This document shows, piece by piece, positions 16,667-25,589 of a stretch of 64,000 bases of DNA. The stretch lies in assembly GCF_009569385.1 (NCBI RefSeq), contig NZ_WBOF01000002.1, forward strand, positions 620,001-684,000, in the 5' to 3' direction. Below the pieces are notes generated by a model that was not told where the DNA came from, ran no database searches, and was given only the letters and a program-made list of their open reading frames with translations. Made by a program: the position numbers and the translations under genes. How positions within the stretch are numbered: the first letter of the stretch is position 1; every line of letters starts with the position of its first letter. Source of the stretch: Streptomyces kaniharaensis (GTDB taxonomy: Bacteria > Actinomycetota > Actinomycetes > Streptomycetales > Streptomycetaceae).

Positions 16667-17722
16667 ATGACGAGTGCAGCCCTCCGCAGAAGGGCGTGGA
16701 AACTGCTGGAGATGGTCACGACGCCGCTGCTGCCGTCGGACTACCTCGACCTGGTCAGCCCACTGCGTGCGGGCGCTGACCTGCGTGGGCGCATCGAGGC
16801 CGTGCACCCCGAGACGAGTGACGCCGCGACCATCGTGATCAAGCCGGGACGGGGCTGGCGCGGCCACACGGCCGGTCAGTACGTGCGGATCGGGGTCGAC
16901 GTCGACGGGAGGCGCCTGTGGCGTGCCTACTCCATCACCTCGCCGACAAACCGCCGGGACGGCCGCGTCACGATCACCGTGAAGGCGATCCCGGACGGCA
17001 AGGTCAGCAACCACCTGGTCCGCAGGGCGACACCGGGCACGCTGATCCAGCTCGACCAGCCGACCGGTGACTTCGTGCTGCCGCAGGCCAAGCCCGCCAA
17101 GGTGCTCTACCTGACAGCCGGCAGCGGCATCACGCCCGTGATGGGCATGCTGCGCGACATCGAGTTCGACGACGTCGTCATGGTCCACTGCGCGCCACAG
17201 CCGCAGGACGTGATCTTCCGCAACGAACTGCACGACCTGGTCGCGGACAAGAAGCTGCGCCTCACCGAGGTGCACACCGACACGGACGGCATGCTCGACA
17301 TCGCCCGTCTCGACGAACTCGTGCCCGACTGGGCCGAGCGCGAGACGTGGGCGTGCGGGCCCGCGGGCCTGCTCGACGCCGCAGAAGAGCACTGGACCGA
17401 GCACGGGGTCCAAGAGCGCCTTCACACCGAGCGCTTCCGCCCCAGCATCGTCGTCGCCGGCGACGGCGGCGAAGTCACGTTCAGCGCCACCGGCAAGACC
17501 GTCGACGCGGACGGCGCCACGCCGTTGCTGGACATCGGCGAGGAGGCCGGCGTGCTCATGCCCTCCGGGTGCCGCATGGGCATCTGCTTCGGCTGCGTCA
17601 CGCCGCTCAAGGCGGGCGCCGTCCGCGACCTGCGCACCGGCGAGATCACCGAGGCCGAGCCGGGCGTCCTCATCCAGACCTGCGTGTCCGCCGCGGCGGG
17701 CCCCTGCGACATCGAACGGTAG
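16667..17722 (+). CDS. Ferredoxin reductase (FAD / NAD(P) / C-terminal [2Fe-2S]) serving the fatty-acid desaturase
   Basis: ATG at 16667 (GGAG five bases upstream) gives 351 aa. Order of domains: FAD-binding barrel with RAYSIT near residue 87, NAD(P)-binding domain with LYLTAGSGITPVMGMLR near 147-163, and a C-terminal plant-type [2Fe-2S] ferredoxin domain with CRMGICFGC near 302-310 and a fourth Cys near 340. It passes electrons from NAD(P)H to a diiron desaturase, as in the mycobacterial Rv3230c-DesA3 pair. It lies 7 bp upstream of the desaturase gene and is certainly in the same operon. Confidence 0.93.
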   Translation: MTSAALRRRAWKLLEMVTTPLLPSDYLDLVSPLRAGADLRGRIEAVHPETSDAATIVIKPGRGWRGHTAGQYVRIGVDVDGRRLWRAYSITSPTNRRDGRVTITVKAIPDGKVSNHLVRRATPGTLIQLDQPTGDFVLPQAKPAKVLYLTAGSGITPVMGMLRDIEFDDVVMVHCAPQPQDVIFRNELHDLVADKKLRLTEVHTDTDGMLDIARLDELVPDWAERETWACGPAGLLDAAEEHWTEHGVQERLHTERFRPSIVVAGDGGEVTFSATGKTVDADGATPLLDIGEEAGVLMPSGCRMGICFGCVTPLKAGAVRDLRTGEITEAEPGVLIQTCVSAAAGPCDIER

Positions 17723-17729
17723 GAGCGCC

Positions 17730-18848
17730 TTGACCGCCATCGACCCCACCGCCCACCTGACCGCGGAGCAGATCGAGGAGCTCGGCCGCGAGCTGGACGC
17801 GATCCGCGATGAAGTGATCGCCGGCCGCGGCGAGAAAGACGCCGCCTACATCCGTAAGGTCATCTCGGCACAGCGCAAACTCGAGCTGGTCAGCAGGGGC
17901 GTGCTGTTGTTCTCGATCTTCCCGCCCGCGTGGCTGCTCGGCACCGCCGGTCTGTCCGTGGCGAAGATCATGGACAACATGGAGATCGGCCACAACGTCC
18001 TGCACGGCCAGTGGGACTGGATGCGGGACCCGAAGATCCACTCCACCACCTGGGAGTGGGATCACGTCTCGCCGTCCGAGCAGTGGAAGCACTCGCACAA
18101 CGAGCTGCACCACACGTACACCAACGTGATCGGCAAGGACAACGACCTCGGCTACGGCATCATGCGCGTCGACGAGGACCAGAAGTGGCACCCGTTCCAC
18201 CTCGGCCAGCCGCTGTGGAACTTCATCAACGCCTGCTTCTTCGAGTACGGCATTGCAGCGTACGACCTGGAGCTCGGCAAGAACCTGCACAAGCGCCGCC
18301 GCAGGAACCCGGAGTTCCGCGCGCGGGCCAAGGCCGTGGGCCGCAAGATCCGCAAGCAGGTGCTCAAGGACTACGTGATCCACCCGCTGCTGTCGGGCCC
18401 GTCGTTCCTCACCACGCTCGCCGCCACGTTCACCGCGAACCTGGTCCGCAACATCTGGTCCCACTCGGTGATCATGTGCGGGCACTTCCCCGAGGGCGTA
18501 CAGGTCTTCGAGCGCCAGTCGATCAAGGGCGAGACGCGCGGCCAGTGGTACCTGCGCCAGATGATGGGCTCCGCGAACATCAGCGGCAGCAGGGCCATGC
18601 ACTTCATGACCGGCAACCTGTCGCACCAGATCGAGCACCACCTGTTCCCGGACCTGCCGAGCAACCGGTACGCCGAGGTCGCGGTGAAGGTGCGCGCGCT
18701 GTTCCAAAAGTACGAGCTGCAGTACGTCACCGGGCCGCTGCCCAAGCAGGTGTTCTCCGCGTGGCGCAAGGTCTTCCGGCTCTCGCTGCCGAACAAGAAG
18801 CCCAAGGTCAAAACGCCGGACCGCAAGCAGGAGCTCGTCGCAGGGTGA
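17730..18848 (+). CDS. Membrane fatty-acyl desaturase (acyl-CoA/lipid delta-9 type)
   Basis: TTG start at 17730 with AGGAG at 17721-17725, inside the reductase stop region. The 372-aa product has the three histidine boxes of membrane diiron desaturases: HNVLH at 88-92, HNELHH at 123-128 and HQIEHH near 300. Hydrophobic segments lie at about 55-80 and 225-250. It inserts a double bond in acyl chains of membrane lipids using O2 and electrons from the reductase encoded just upstream, and so adjusts membrane fluidity. The C-terminus is Lys-rich. A hairpin begins at the stop codon. Confidence 0.94.
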   Translation: MTAIDPTAHLTAEQIEELGRELDAIRDEVIAGRGEKDAAYIRKVISAQRKLELVSRGVLLFSIFPPAWLLGTAGLSVAKIMDNMEIGHNVLHGQWDWMRDPKIHSTTWEWDHVSPSEQWKHSHNELHHTYTNVIGKDNDLGYGIMRVDEDQKWHPFHLGQPLWNFINACFFEYGIAAYDLELGKNLHKRRRRNPEFRARAKAVGRKIRKQVLKDYVIHPLLSGPSFLTTLAATFTANLVRNIWSHSVIMCGHFPEGVQVFERQSIKGETRGQWYLRQMMGSANISGSRAMHFMTGNLSHQIEHHLFPDLPSNRYAEVAVKVRALFQKYELQYVTGPLPKQVFSAWRKVFRLSLPNKKPKVKTPDRKQELVAG

Positions 18849-18869
18849 GACAGTCCTAGGACCGTCTCA
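18846..18869. terminator. Hairpin ending the desaturase operon
   Basis: TGAGAC-A-GTCCTAGGAC-C-GTCTCA: a nearly perfect palindrome starting at the desaturase stop codon, between convergent genes. Confidence 0.6.
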
Positions 18870-18898
18870 GATCCGTCCCAGCAAAGCACTCGAAACGA

Positions 18899-20008
18899 CT
18901 ATCGCCGCGGGTCCGCCAGCACCTCGGACGGCGCTTCCCACTGGTGCGGAACCGGCGGGAGGGACGACGGTGCGCCCGCCCCGTCCTGCTGGAGCGAGAC
19001 GGTGTGCGTGGGCGCGGGGATCGAGATGCGCTCCGTCCGGTATCGCTGGTGCAGACGCTTGATGAACTCGTGCTTGATCCGGTACTGGTCGCTGAACTCG
19101 CCGACGCCCAGGATCACCGTGAAGTTGATCCTGGAGTCGGCGAAGGTGTGGAAACGGACGGCGGCCTCGTGGTCGGGCACGCCACCGCTGATGTCGGCCA
19201 TCACGCTGTCGACGACCTCGAGGGTGACCCTCTCCACGTGCTCCAGGTCGCTGTCGTAGCCGACCCCGACCTGGACCAGGATCGACAGCTTCTGCTCGGG
19301 CTGGGAGTAGTTCGTCATGTTCGTCCGCGCCAGGCGGCCGTTGGGGATGATCACCAGGTTGTTCGACAGGTTGCGCACCACGCTGTTGCGCCAGTTGATG
19401 TCGACGACGTACCCCTCCTCCCCGCTGGTGAGCCGGATGTAGTCCCCCGGCTGGACCGTCTTCGAGGCGAGGATGTGCACACCCGCGAAGAGGTTGGCGA
19501 GGGTGTCCTGCAACGCCAGCGCGACCGCGAGACCGCCCACCCCGAGGGCGGTGACCAGTGGGGCGATGGACACCCCGAGGGTCTCTAGGGCCACGAGGAC
19601 GCCCATCGACAGCACCACGACCCGGGTGATGTTGACGAAGATGGACGCGGACGCCGCGACGCCCGTCCGGGACGCGGCCACCGACTGCACCAGCCCGGCC
19701 ACCACCCGGGCCGCGCTGAGCGTCGCGATGACGATGAGCACGGCCGTCAGCGACTGGTCGACCAGCCCCCCGATCCGTGCGGTGAGCGGCAGGGCCGAAG
19801 CGGCCACCTCGGCCCCGGCGATCACGGCCGCCCAGGGGACGATAGTGCGCAGCGCGTCGACGATGATGTCGTCCCCGCTCCACTTGGTCCTGCTCGCGTG
19901 CTTGCCCAGCCACTTCATCAGAGCCCGCAGCACCAGGCCGGCCACACAGCCGGAGGCCAGCGCGATGCCGGTCACCACCCAGTCGTGCAGGACCAGATCC
20001 CGGGTCAC
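18899..20008 (-). CDS. MscS-family mechanosensitive ion channel
   Basis: Start placed at GTG 20008 with GGGAGCGGG upstream; a TTG 11 codons earlier is possible. The 369-aa protein has about three to four N-terminal membrane helices, the pore-lining helix rich in Gly/Ala (VTALGVGGLAVALALQDTL, about residues 155-175), then the MscS beta-domain (VQPGDYIRL ... VVDINWRNSVVRN ... VIIPNGRL) and a cytoplasmic alpha/beta domain. It opens when membrane tension rises to release solutes during osmotic downshift. The Pro-rich C-terminal tail is variable in the family. Monocistronic. Confidence 0.93.
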   Translation of the reverse strand: MTRDLVLHDWVVTGIALASGCVAGLVLRALMKWLGKHASRTKWSGDDIIVDALRTIVPWAAVIAGAEVAASALPLTARIGGLVDQSLTAVLIVIATLSAARVVAGLVQSVAASRTGVAASASIFVNITRVVVLSMGVLVALETLGVSIAPLVTALGVGGLAVALALQDTLANLFAGVHILASKTVQPGDYIRLTSGEEGYVVDINWRNSVVRNLSNNLVIIPNGRLARTNMTNYSQPEQKLSILVQVGVGYDSDLEHVERVTLEVVDSVMADISGGVPDHEAAVRFHTFADSRINFTVILGVGEFSDQYRIKHEFIKRLHQRYRTERISIPAPTHTVSLQQDGAGAPSSLPPVPHQWEAPSEVLADPRR

Positions 20009-20380
20009 CGTCCCGCTCCCGCAGCGTGGAGGGCGAGGCAAAGGGCCGTCGTCGGCCGCGGTACGTGCTGTGTCGTCACCTTGTCGCCTGTCAGGTCGTG
20101 TTGTGTGCAGCTGCGCTGGAGCGGATGCTCGGATCCGAACGGACTGCTAATCCTGCCCCATCGCCCGGATGCCGCCACAGCCGGATCCCGGCGTTCCGGC
20201 CGCTCGGCCGGCCGGCGGGACTACTCCGTCCGTGCGACAGCGGGGTTGCCTGTTTCTTTGATCATGCTGGCCGGTCGACGCGCCAAGCCTTGGCCGGGAC
20301 GGCCCCTTCCGCACCTCCGAGGCACGCTCCCTCCTGCCCACCCACGGGCAGAAGGGGCCTGTCAATTCCGCCACTGATCC
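20009..20380. other. Intergenic stretch, no supported gene
   Basis: Upstream of the MscS gene. No open frame here has host-like codon use, and no hairpin or repeat stands out. It must contain the MscS promoter. Confidence 0.4.
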
Positions 20381-20389
20381 GACGTGATC

Positions 20390-20550
20390 CAGCGAGGCCG
20401 TGAACTTCGCGGCGACCCGGGGCGGGGCCATGGTGGAGCGGTCGACTTCGACCATGAGGACCGGCACGCCGATCTCCGGGGCCTGCCACACACCGTCCGG
20501 GCGCACCTTGCGCTTCCCGCCGGGCAGCACGAACCTAGTCTCATCAGCAG
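20390..20550 (-). pseudogene. Fragment of a replication-relaxation family protein
   Basis: The minus strand reads ADETRFVLPGGKRKVRPDGV, WQAPEIGVPVLMVEVDRSTM and APPRVAAKFTA. The PDG...VEVDRGTM-type motif followed by a K-(L/F)TAY-like segment is typical of the replication-relaxation proteins of Streptomyces mobile elements. Both flanks are unrelated, so only about 50 codons survive. Relic of an older element. Confidence 0.55.
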
Positions 20551-20581
20551 CCCCTGCCGGTGGCCACCATTCACAGACCCG

Positions 20582-20587
20582 TACAAT
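20582..20587 (+). promoter_or_regulatory. Candidate -10 hexamer of a leaderless promoter
   Basis: TACAAT ends 7 bases before the ATG at 20595, the spacing at which transcription starts on the A of the ATG. The gene has no ribosome site (CCCGGGC precedes it). This suggests a leaderless message. No convincing -35 element. Confidence 0.5.
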
Positions 20588-20594
20588 CCCGGGC

Positions 20595-21728
20595 ATGAGC
20601 ACCAGCGGAATCTCGCTCCAGGTAGCGGGCGACGGCGACCGTTTCGCGTTGCACGAGGCGATCTGGGAGTCCGCCCGGGCGTTCATCGGCAGATACCTCG
20701 CCGCGCCGGAATACGAAAACGCCAGACAGTATCCGCGCCACGCGGTCGAGTACGCCAAGGAAGAGGGCTTCTGGGGCGTCTACGGCGACGAGTTGTACTG
20801 GGAGTTCATGGCGGGCCCCGGCGCACATGTGGCGCACGCCTGGGCGCACTGGCTTCGCCTCGCCTTCGCTGTCGAGTGGGAGAGCCTCGAGGAACTCGCC
20901 CGGCGTCATCGGCTCACGATCACGAGCGAGCCACTGATGCCGTCCGAGCTGCTCCGCGGCGACGGGCGGCACTGGCTGACGGCTCGTGGCACCCTCTGGT
21001 CCGCCGACGAGAAAGGGTTGCACCAGTTCGTCAAGCACGTCGCCGCCACCGAGCTCACCGCCGACGAACGCGCACAGCACGCCGAGGCGCTCAGGCTGTG
21101 CCGGTGCGCACCGTGCAGCACGCTGCGGCCCGACGAGGGCGTCCTCACGCCGCTGCTGGGCGCCTTGGAGAGCGAGGACACCGCGGCGAGTGCGGCCTGG
21201 TACCTCACCCGGACGCAGACCGCCTCACCCGAGGTACTGGAAGCGCTCGTACGCGCCGGCCGCTTCGCGATGCGCGAGCTCGCCCCCGACCTCGGGCCCT
21301 ACGCGCGGCGACTGCCCGACGCCTGGCCGATGCTCACGGCCCTGCTGCCCGACCTGCGCGGCGGCGCCCGCGCCCTGGCCCTGCACGCGCTGGCACACAC
21401 GACACGCGACGACGCGGACCGGGCCCTGCTGGTCCGTGAGCTGTGCAGCGCCCTGCTCGGTTCCGACGCGGCCGCGCAGGCGTCAGCGGAACTGCTCGGC
21501 TGGGTCAGTGAGGGCGCTCCCGAGGTGACTGAGGAACTCGCGGCAGTCCTCGACCGTGACGTAGCCGAGGAGCTGCGGCACAACGTGGTGCTCGCACTGG
21601 TCAACCTCCACCTCCCGGCCGCCCGGCCCAGCCGGTCCATCCGCACCAGGCTCGCGGGCGAGGCTCGGCGCGACACGGAGGCCGGCCGTCTGGCGCAGTG
21701 GATGCTGGCCGTCCTGCCCACCACGTAG
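20595..21728 (+). CDS. Hypothetical HEAT-like protein, 377 aa
   Basis: ATG at 20595 without a ribosome site but with TACAAT seven bases upstream, so probably translated from a leaderless mRNA. The N-terminal half contains conserved-looking Trp/His-rich stretches (VAHAWAHWLRLAFAVEWESL) and a CxxC pair (CRCAPC, about residues 172-177). From about residue 190 it is a series of helical pairs rich in Leu/Ala (LGALESEDTAASAAWYLTRT; LARALHALAH-like repeats), the look of HEAT or armadillo repeats. No signal peptide. I do not recognise the family; such proteins usually act as scaffolds. No operon partner. Confidence 0.78.
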   Translation: MSTSGISLQVAGDGDRFALHEAIWESARAFIGRYLAAPEYENARQYPRHAVEYAKEEGFWGVYGDELYWEFMAGPGAHVAHAWAHWLRLAFAVEWESLEELARRHRLTITSEPLMPSELLRGDGRHWLTARGTLWSADEKGLHQFVKHVAATELTADERAQHAEALRLCRCAPCSTLRPDEGVLTPLLGALESEDTAASAAWYLTRTQTASPEVLEALVRAGRFAMRELAPDLGPYARRLPDAWPMLTALLPDLRGGARALALHALAHTTRDDADRALLVRELCSALLGSDAAAQASAELLGWVSEGAPEVTEELAAVLDRDVAEELRHNVVLALVNLHLPAARPSRSIRTRLAGEARRDTEAGRLAQWMLAVLPTT

Positions 21729-21905
21729 CCGGGGTGAGCGGTCCGAACACGGGAGCACCAGTCTGTCAGTTATCTCTGTAGATACGACATGCGGAGCGCT
21801 CTGATCGACGGCTGCATCGTCGCCTCCGCCCCAGGCGGCGAAATGCTGCTGTCGCAATCCTCTCCGACGCCCCTCACCCGCCGGGTCTGGGTCTGTACGG
21901 TCATC

Positions 21906-21922
21906 GGTTCTGTCCCGTAATC
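21906..21922. repeat. Solo IS end (target of the ISL3 insertion), left part
   Basis: GGTTCTGTCCCGTAATC here continues, across the inserted element, into GGTGGTA at 23562-23568. The rejoined sequence matches the 24-bp inverted repeat of the inserted ISL3 element at 23 of 24 positions, so the element landed inside a leftover end of a sister element. Confidence 0.7.
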
Positions 21923-23553
21923 GGCTCTGTCCCGTAATCGGTGGTAACCAAGGGTGACCGGCATCGTTGGCGTGGTGTGCGAGATGTCAACGAGCTTGTG
22001 AGCGTGGTGTTTTCGGGGCTCTCGGCGCTGGTCATCGAGGGTGTGGCGGACGAGGGCGACCTGATCCGGGTGACGGCGCGGACCCGGGATGAGCCGGTGC
22101 CGTGCCCCGTGTGCGGGACGCCAACAGGGCAGGTACACGGTTTCCACGGGCGAAGGGTCGCGGACGTGCCGGTGGACGGACGGCGGGTCGTTGTCTCGGT
22201 GAGGTTGCGGCGCCTGGTGTGCCCGGTGCTCGACTGCCGGCGGCAGACGTTCCGCGAGCAGGTTCCCGGCGTCGTGGAGCGGTATCAGCGCCGCACCAAC
22301 CGTCTGGCCGACCAGCTCGGCTCTGTGGTCAAGGAGTTAGCGGGCCGGGCGGGCGCCCGCCTGTCACGCGTGCTGGCCTGCTGGATCTCCCGCTCGACCG
22401 CCCTGCGCGTGCTCATGCGCAGGGCACTGCCGCCGCCGCGCGTCCCGCGCGTGCTCGGCGTCGACGACTTCGCCCTCAAGCGCCGACACCGCTACGCGAC
22501 CGTGATCATCGACGCCGAGACCGGCGAACGGATCGACGTCCTGCCCGATCGCAGCGGCGAGACCCTGGCGGCGTGGCTGCGCGAGCATCCCGGGGCCGAG
22601 TACGTCTGCAGGGACGGCTCCGGCTCCTACGGCGAGGCGATCCGCCAGGCCCTGCCCGAAGCGGTCCAGGTCAGTGACAGGTGGCATCTGTGGAGCAACC
22701 TGTGCGGCAAGGTCCTGGCCGAGGTCCGCTCCCACGCCGCCTGCTGGGCCACCGCCGTGAACCCCGTCCGGCCCGGGGGCGTGCGCGAGCAGACCACCCG
22801 CGAGCGCTGGCAGCGGGTCCACGATCTGCTCGACAAGGGCGTCGGCCTGCTCGAATGCGCCCGCCGCCTCGATGTCGCCCTGAACACCGTCAAGCGGTAC
22901 GCCCGCATGATGGAGCCCACCGGCGACCGCCGTGCACCCCGCTACAAGCCCACGCTCGTCGACCCCTACCGCGACCACCTGCGTACTCGCCGCGTGGAAG
23001 ACCCGGCCGTCCCAGTCCTCCAGCTCTTCAGGGAGATCAAGGAGCTGGGCTACACCGGGAGCCTCAACCTGCTCTACCGCTACATCACCCAGGGCCGGGC
23101 CGAGGGCGACAAGCCCGTCACCACCCCACAGCGCTTCGCCCGCCTCCTTCTCACCCGCCCCGAGAACCTGCGCGACAAGGACGCCGCACTGCTGCGGGAA
23201 CTCACCAAGGCCTGCCCCGAGATGACCGAACTCTCCTGTCTGGCAGGTGAGTTCGCAAAGCTTCTGACCCCGGCAAAGGGCAACGACGCCAAGCTCACCG
23301 ACTGGATCACGGCAGTTCACACCGTCGACCTGCCCCACCTGCATTCCTTCGCGAACGGCCTCGAACTCGACCGTGCCGCCGTCGATGCCGGACTCACCAC
23401 CCCGTACCACAACGGCCGCACCGAGGGCGTCAACACGCGAACCAAGCGGATCATGAGGCAGATGCACGGCCGAGCCGGGTTCACCCTCCTCCGTCACCGC
23501 ATCCTCCTCCAGTGATCACTACACAGCGCTACCACCGATTACGGGACAGAGCC
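21923..23553. mobile_element. ISL3-family insertion sequence
   Basis: 1631 bp with perfect 24-bp inverted repeats (left 21923-21946, right 23530-23553) starting GGCTCTGTCCCGTAATCGGT. Flanked by the 8-bp direct repeat CCGTAATC (21915-21922 and 23554-23561), the target duplication size of ISL3. One transposase gene; appears complete. Confidence 0.94.
21977..23515 (+). CDS. ISL3-family transposase
   Basis: Start uncertain: a GTG at 21941 lies inside the inverted repeat, so a GTG at 21977 (VRDVNELVSVVFSGL) or 21998 is more likely. The roughly 512-aa protein has the N-terminal zinc-finger-like cysteines (CPVCGTPTG ... CPVLDC), then the DDE domain with GVDDFALKRRHRYATVIID, CRDGSGSYGEAIR and VSDRWHLWSNL. 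A helical insertion follows, then the final conserved NGRTEGVNTRTKRIMRQMHG with the catalytic Glu. It ends 15 bases before the right inverted repeat. Confidence 0.92.
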   Translation: MRDVNELVSVVFSGLSALVIEGVADEGDLIRVTARTRDEPVPCPVCGTPTGQVHGFHGRRVADVPVDGRRVVVSVRLRRLVCPVLDCRRQTFREQVPGVVERYQRRTNRLADQLGSVVKELAGRAGARLSRVLACWISRSTALRVLMRRALPPPRVPRVLGVDDFALKRRHRYATVIIDAETGERIDVLPDRSGETLAAWLREHPGAEYVCRDGSGSYGEAIRQALPEAVQVSDRWHLWSNLCGKVLAEVRSHAACWATAVNPVRPGGVREQTTRERWQRVHDLLDKGVGLLECARRLDVALNTVKRYARMMEPTGDRRAPRYKPTLVDPYRDHLRTRRVEDPAVPVLQLFREIKELGYTGSLNLLYRYITQGRAEGDKPVTTPQRFARLLLTRPENLRDKDAALLRELTKACPEMTELSCLAGEFAKLLTPAKGNDAKLTDWITAVHTVDLPHLHSFANGLELDRAAVDAGLTTPYHNGRTEGVNTRTKRIMRQMHGRAGFTLLRHRILLQ

Positions 23554-23594
23554 CCGTAATCGGTGGTAGCGCTCTGTCATCGCCGAAGATCACG

Positions 23595-23642
23595 GTCCGG
23601 CCTGGCAGGACCCTGCACGGGCGGAGTCCTGCCAGGCCGGAC
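23595..23642. terminator. Strong hairpin right of the ISL3 element
   Basis: GTCCGGCCTGGCAGGAC pairs perfectly (17 bp) with GTCCTGCCAGGCCGGAC across a 14-base loop. It is not inside a gene; probably the terminator of a gene since lost. The remaining gap to 23849 shows no supported gene. Confidence 0.5.
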
Positions 23643-23849
23643 AGCGGGGCGCAGCGATGTCGGAGGCTACCGGCGTGGCCGGGTGTCGAAACCGTGCCGC
23701 CTCGGCGTCAGGCCGGCGAGCGCGGAGCAGGCCAGTCCGAGGGTGGCGGCGCGACGGGCGAGGGGCGGGAGAACAGGACTGCGGAGGTCACGCCCCTCGA
23801 GCATGTGTTCGAGTGATCAAATGTCAGCTACGTATGCCAGCCCGACGGC

Positions 23850-24344
23850 CTAGTCGTACGGCGGAGGGTTCACCTGCAGCGACGCCATTCCGTGCAGGAC
23901 CCGGCCCGCCGCTGTCTCGTGTTCGAGGTGCTGGGTGAAGACGTCAAGAGGATCCTGGGGCGCCAGCTCGATCAGACCGGGCGGCCACGTGCCCGGCGGC
24001 ACCAGGATCACCACGACGGCGCCCCTGCCCTCGGCAGCCGCCAGCCAACCGGGCGACACGTCGACCCGCGAGCCCGGCTCCCACACCTGGAGGCCCCCCA
24101 CCAGCACCAGACGCTCCAGGCGGCCACCGCCGACCTCGACGACCCCGCTCGTGGCCGGCGGCTCGCCCGCGGCGACCACGAAGCCGCTATCGACCGCGTT
24201 CGCCAGCAGATCGGAGTGAAACCTGGCACCGACCTCCACGATCAGCTCCGCGACCGGCTGACCCTCCGCCGCCTCGCGCACCGACAGCGCCCACACCACC
24301 GGCGCCTGGCTCCGACCCTTGTTCGTCTCGTCCGTCACAACCAC
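23850..24344 (-). CDS. Hypothetical protein, 164 aa
   Basis: GTG start at 24344. Codon third positions are strongly G/C, so it is a genuine gene. The product has no membrane segment or signal. It is mostly beta-strand-like with Val/Gly-rich runs (VVEVGGGRLERLVLVGGLQV; GAVVVILVPPGTWPPGLIEL), suggesting a compact beta domain. No family recognised and no operon partner. It lies within a stretch of decayed genes. Confidence 0.6.
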   Translation of the reverse strand: MVVTDETNKGRSQAPVVWALSVREAAEGQPVAELIVEVGARFHSDLLANAVDSGFVVAAGEPPATSGVVEVGGGRLERLVLVGGLQVWEPGSRVDVSPGWLAAAEGRGAVVVILVPPGTWPPGLIELAPQDPLDVFTQHLEHETAAGRVLHGMASLQVNPPPYD

Positions 24345-24471
24345 CTCAACGAGCCGCAGGTGCCGACCAGCGCAGACCTCACACGATCAGCCGCTCGCCT
24401 GCCCCGGTCCGACGTCCACCTACACGTCCCCGACAAGCCCGGCGGCCGGCCCCGCCGTAGAGTCCGAAGAC

Positions 24472-24705
24472 GTGGCCGAGCCCGACTTCGACGCAATCGC
24501 CGACGCGCTCTACACCCTCGCCCCGCAGGACTTCACCGCCGCCCGGAACGAACACGCCAACACGCTCAAGAAGACCGACCCACAGCTCGCCAAGCAAATC
24601 CGCGCACTGCGCCGCCCACCATGGCAGCGTGAGCCGCTAACCTCCTCGCCCACCGGCACCGCGACCTGGTCGGGCAGCTCCTGGACCTCGGCCGGGATCA
24701 GGCAG
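24472..24705 (+). pseudogene. N-terminal fragment of a Streptomyces hypothetical protein, frameshifted
   Basis: From GTG 24472 it reads VAEPDFDAIADALYTLAPQD, FTAARNEHANTLKKTDPQLA and KQIRALRRP. A base is then missing and the continuation in another frame reads TMAA, a stop, then AANLLAHRHRDLVGQLLDLG. The pattern is that of a common conserved actinobacterial protein whose Trp codon after TMAA became TGA. Only the first roughly 75 codons remain. Confidence 0.6.
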
Positions 24706-25039
24706 GCGGGACAGTCTCGGCAGCTGGGCAGGCCTGCGCTTGCAGGCAGTTGCGGGCGTGGGCCAGCGCCAGAGCAGCGCAGCGCAGGTGGTGGTTGACG
24801 ATAGGCGTCAGGGCGCCACGCAAGCGGTCGGCGGTGTGCAGTGCGGTGGCGGCTTGTTCCAGCATGTCGCCGGTGCGGTGTATGGCGTGGCCTCGGTCGC
24901 TGGTGCGGTACTCCTCGGCGAGGGCCTCGGCGGTGCGGGCGAGTTCGCCGACGCCAGGGTCTTCGACCGGTTCGGCGCCGAAGAACCCAGCGTGTACGCC
25001 AGTTCTGCCAGCCGGGCGCTGCGGCGTGTGTCCCACCAC
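24698..25039 (-). CDS. Hypothetical helical protein, possibly frameshifted at its start
   Basis: The coding signal is good from about 24985 down to the stop at 24698: EDPGVGELARTAEALAEEYR ... HLRCAALALAHARNCLQAQA, an all-helical protein of about 113 aa. Upstream, the better-looking N-terminus (VSTWWDTRRSARLAELAYTL, GTG at 25047) lies in a different frame, joined near GSSAP. Either the gene starts at GTG 25039 or a one-base change has split an older gene. No known family. Confidence 0.4.
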   Translation of the reverse strand: MVGHTPQRPAGRTGVHAGFFGAEPVEDPGVGELARTAEALAEEYRTSDRGHAIHRTGDMLEQAATALHTADRLRGALTPIVNHHLRCAALALAHARNCLQAQACPAAETVPPA

Positions 25040-25192
25040 GTGCTCACGCTGTGATCATGCACCACGACGCGCCGCGATGGGTCAGGAACGGGTCAACTTC
25101 CCTGCACCGGCGAGGACTCGGCCTCTGGAGGGTGTTCCTGCTCGATGAAGTTCGCCCGGGATGGGAGGGCTGATGGTGCAGCCCGTGTCACC

Positions 25193-25474
25193 TGGTCCGC
25201 GAGATGCTGGAACGCGAACTCATCACCCGCCTCACCGCACGACCGGACGGCGTCGACGCCCGCAAGAGGGCCGCGGCCTTCTGCACCCAGGTCGCCGGCG
25301 TCGTCGTCACCCGCTACCTCCTACGCCTGGAACCCGTCGCATCCATGCCGCCTGATGAAATCGTCCGGCTCTTCACCCCGTCCTCCGCGACGCCGTGCAG
25401 CCGGACCGTACGACCGATTCCGAGGCGGAGGGCGGGTTGGGTGGTAGCCAGGCCGCTGCCCAGCTGGGCTGGTA
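25193..25474 (+). pseudogene. C-terminal fragment of a TetR-family regulator
   Basis: Reads REMLERELITRLTARPDGVD, ARKRAAAFCTQVAGVVVTRY and LLRLEPVASMPPDEIVRLFT, then after a frame shift VLRDAVQPDRTTDSEAEGG to a stop at 25474. The VVxRYxLRxEPLAS motif is characteristic of the ligand domain of one TetR subgroup. The DNA-binding N-terminal half is missing. Confidence 0.65.
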
Positions 25475-25589
25475 GATGATGCCGGGGCCAAGGGCGCGTC
25501 GCGAGGAGCTGCTCATGCCCGGCTCAACGACGAGGGCCGGGTCGCGTGATGCCTCCCCCGGGCGGGCGGCGGCGCGGCATGATCAAGGG

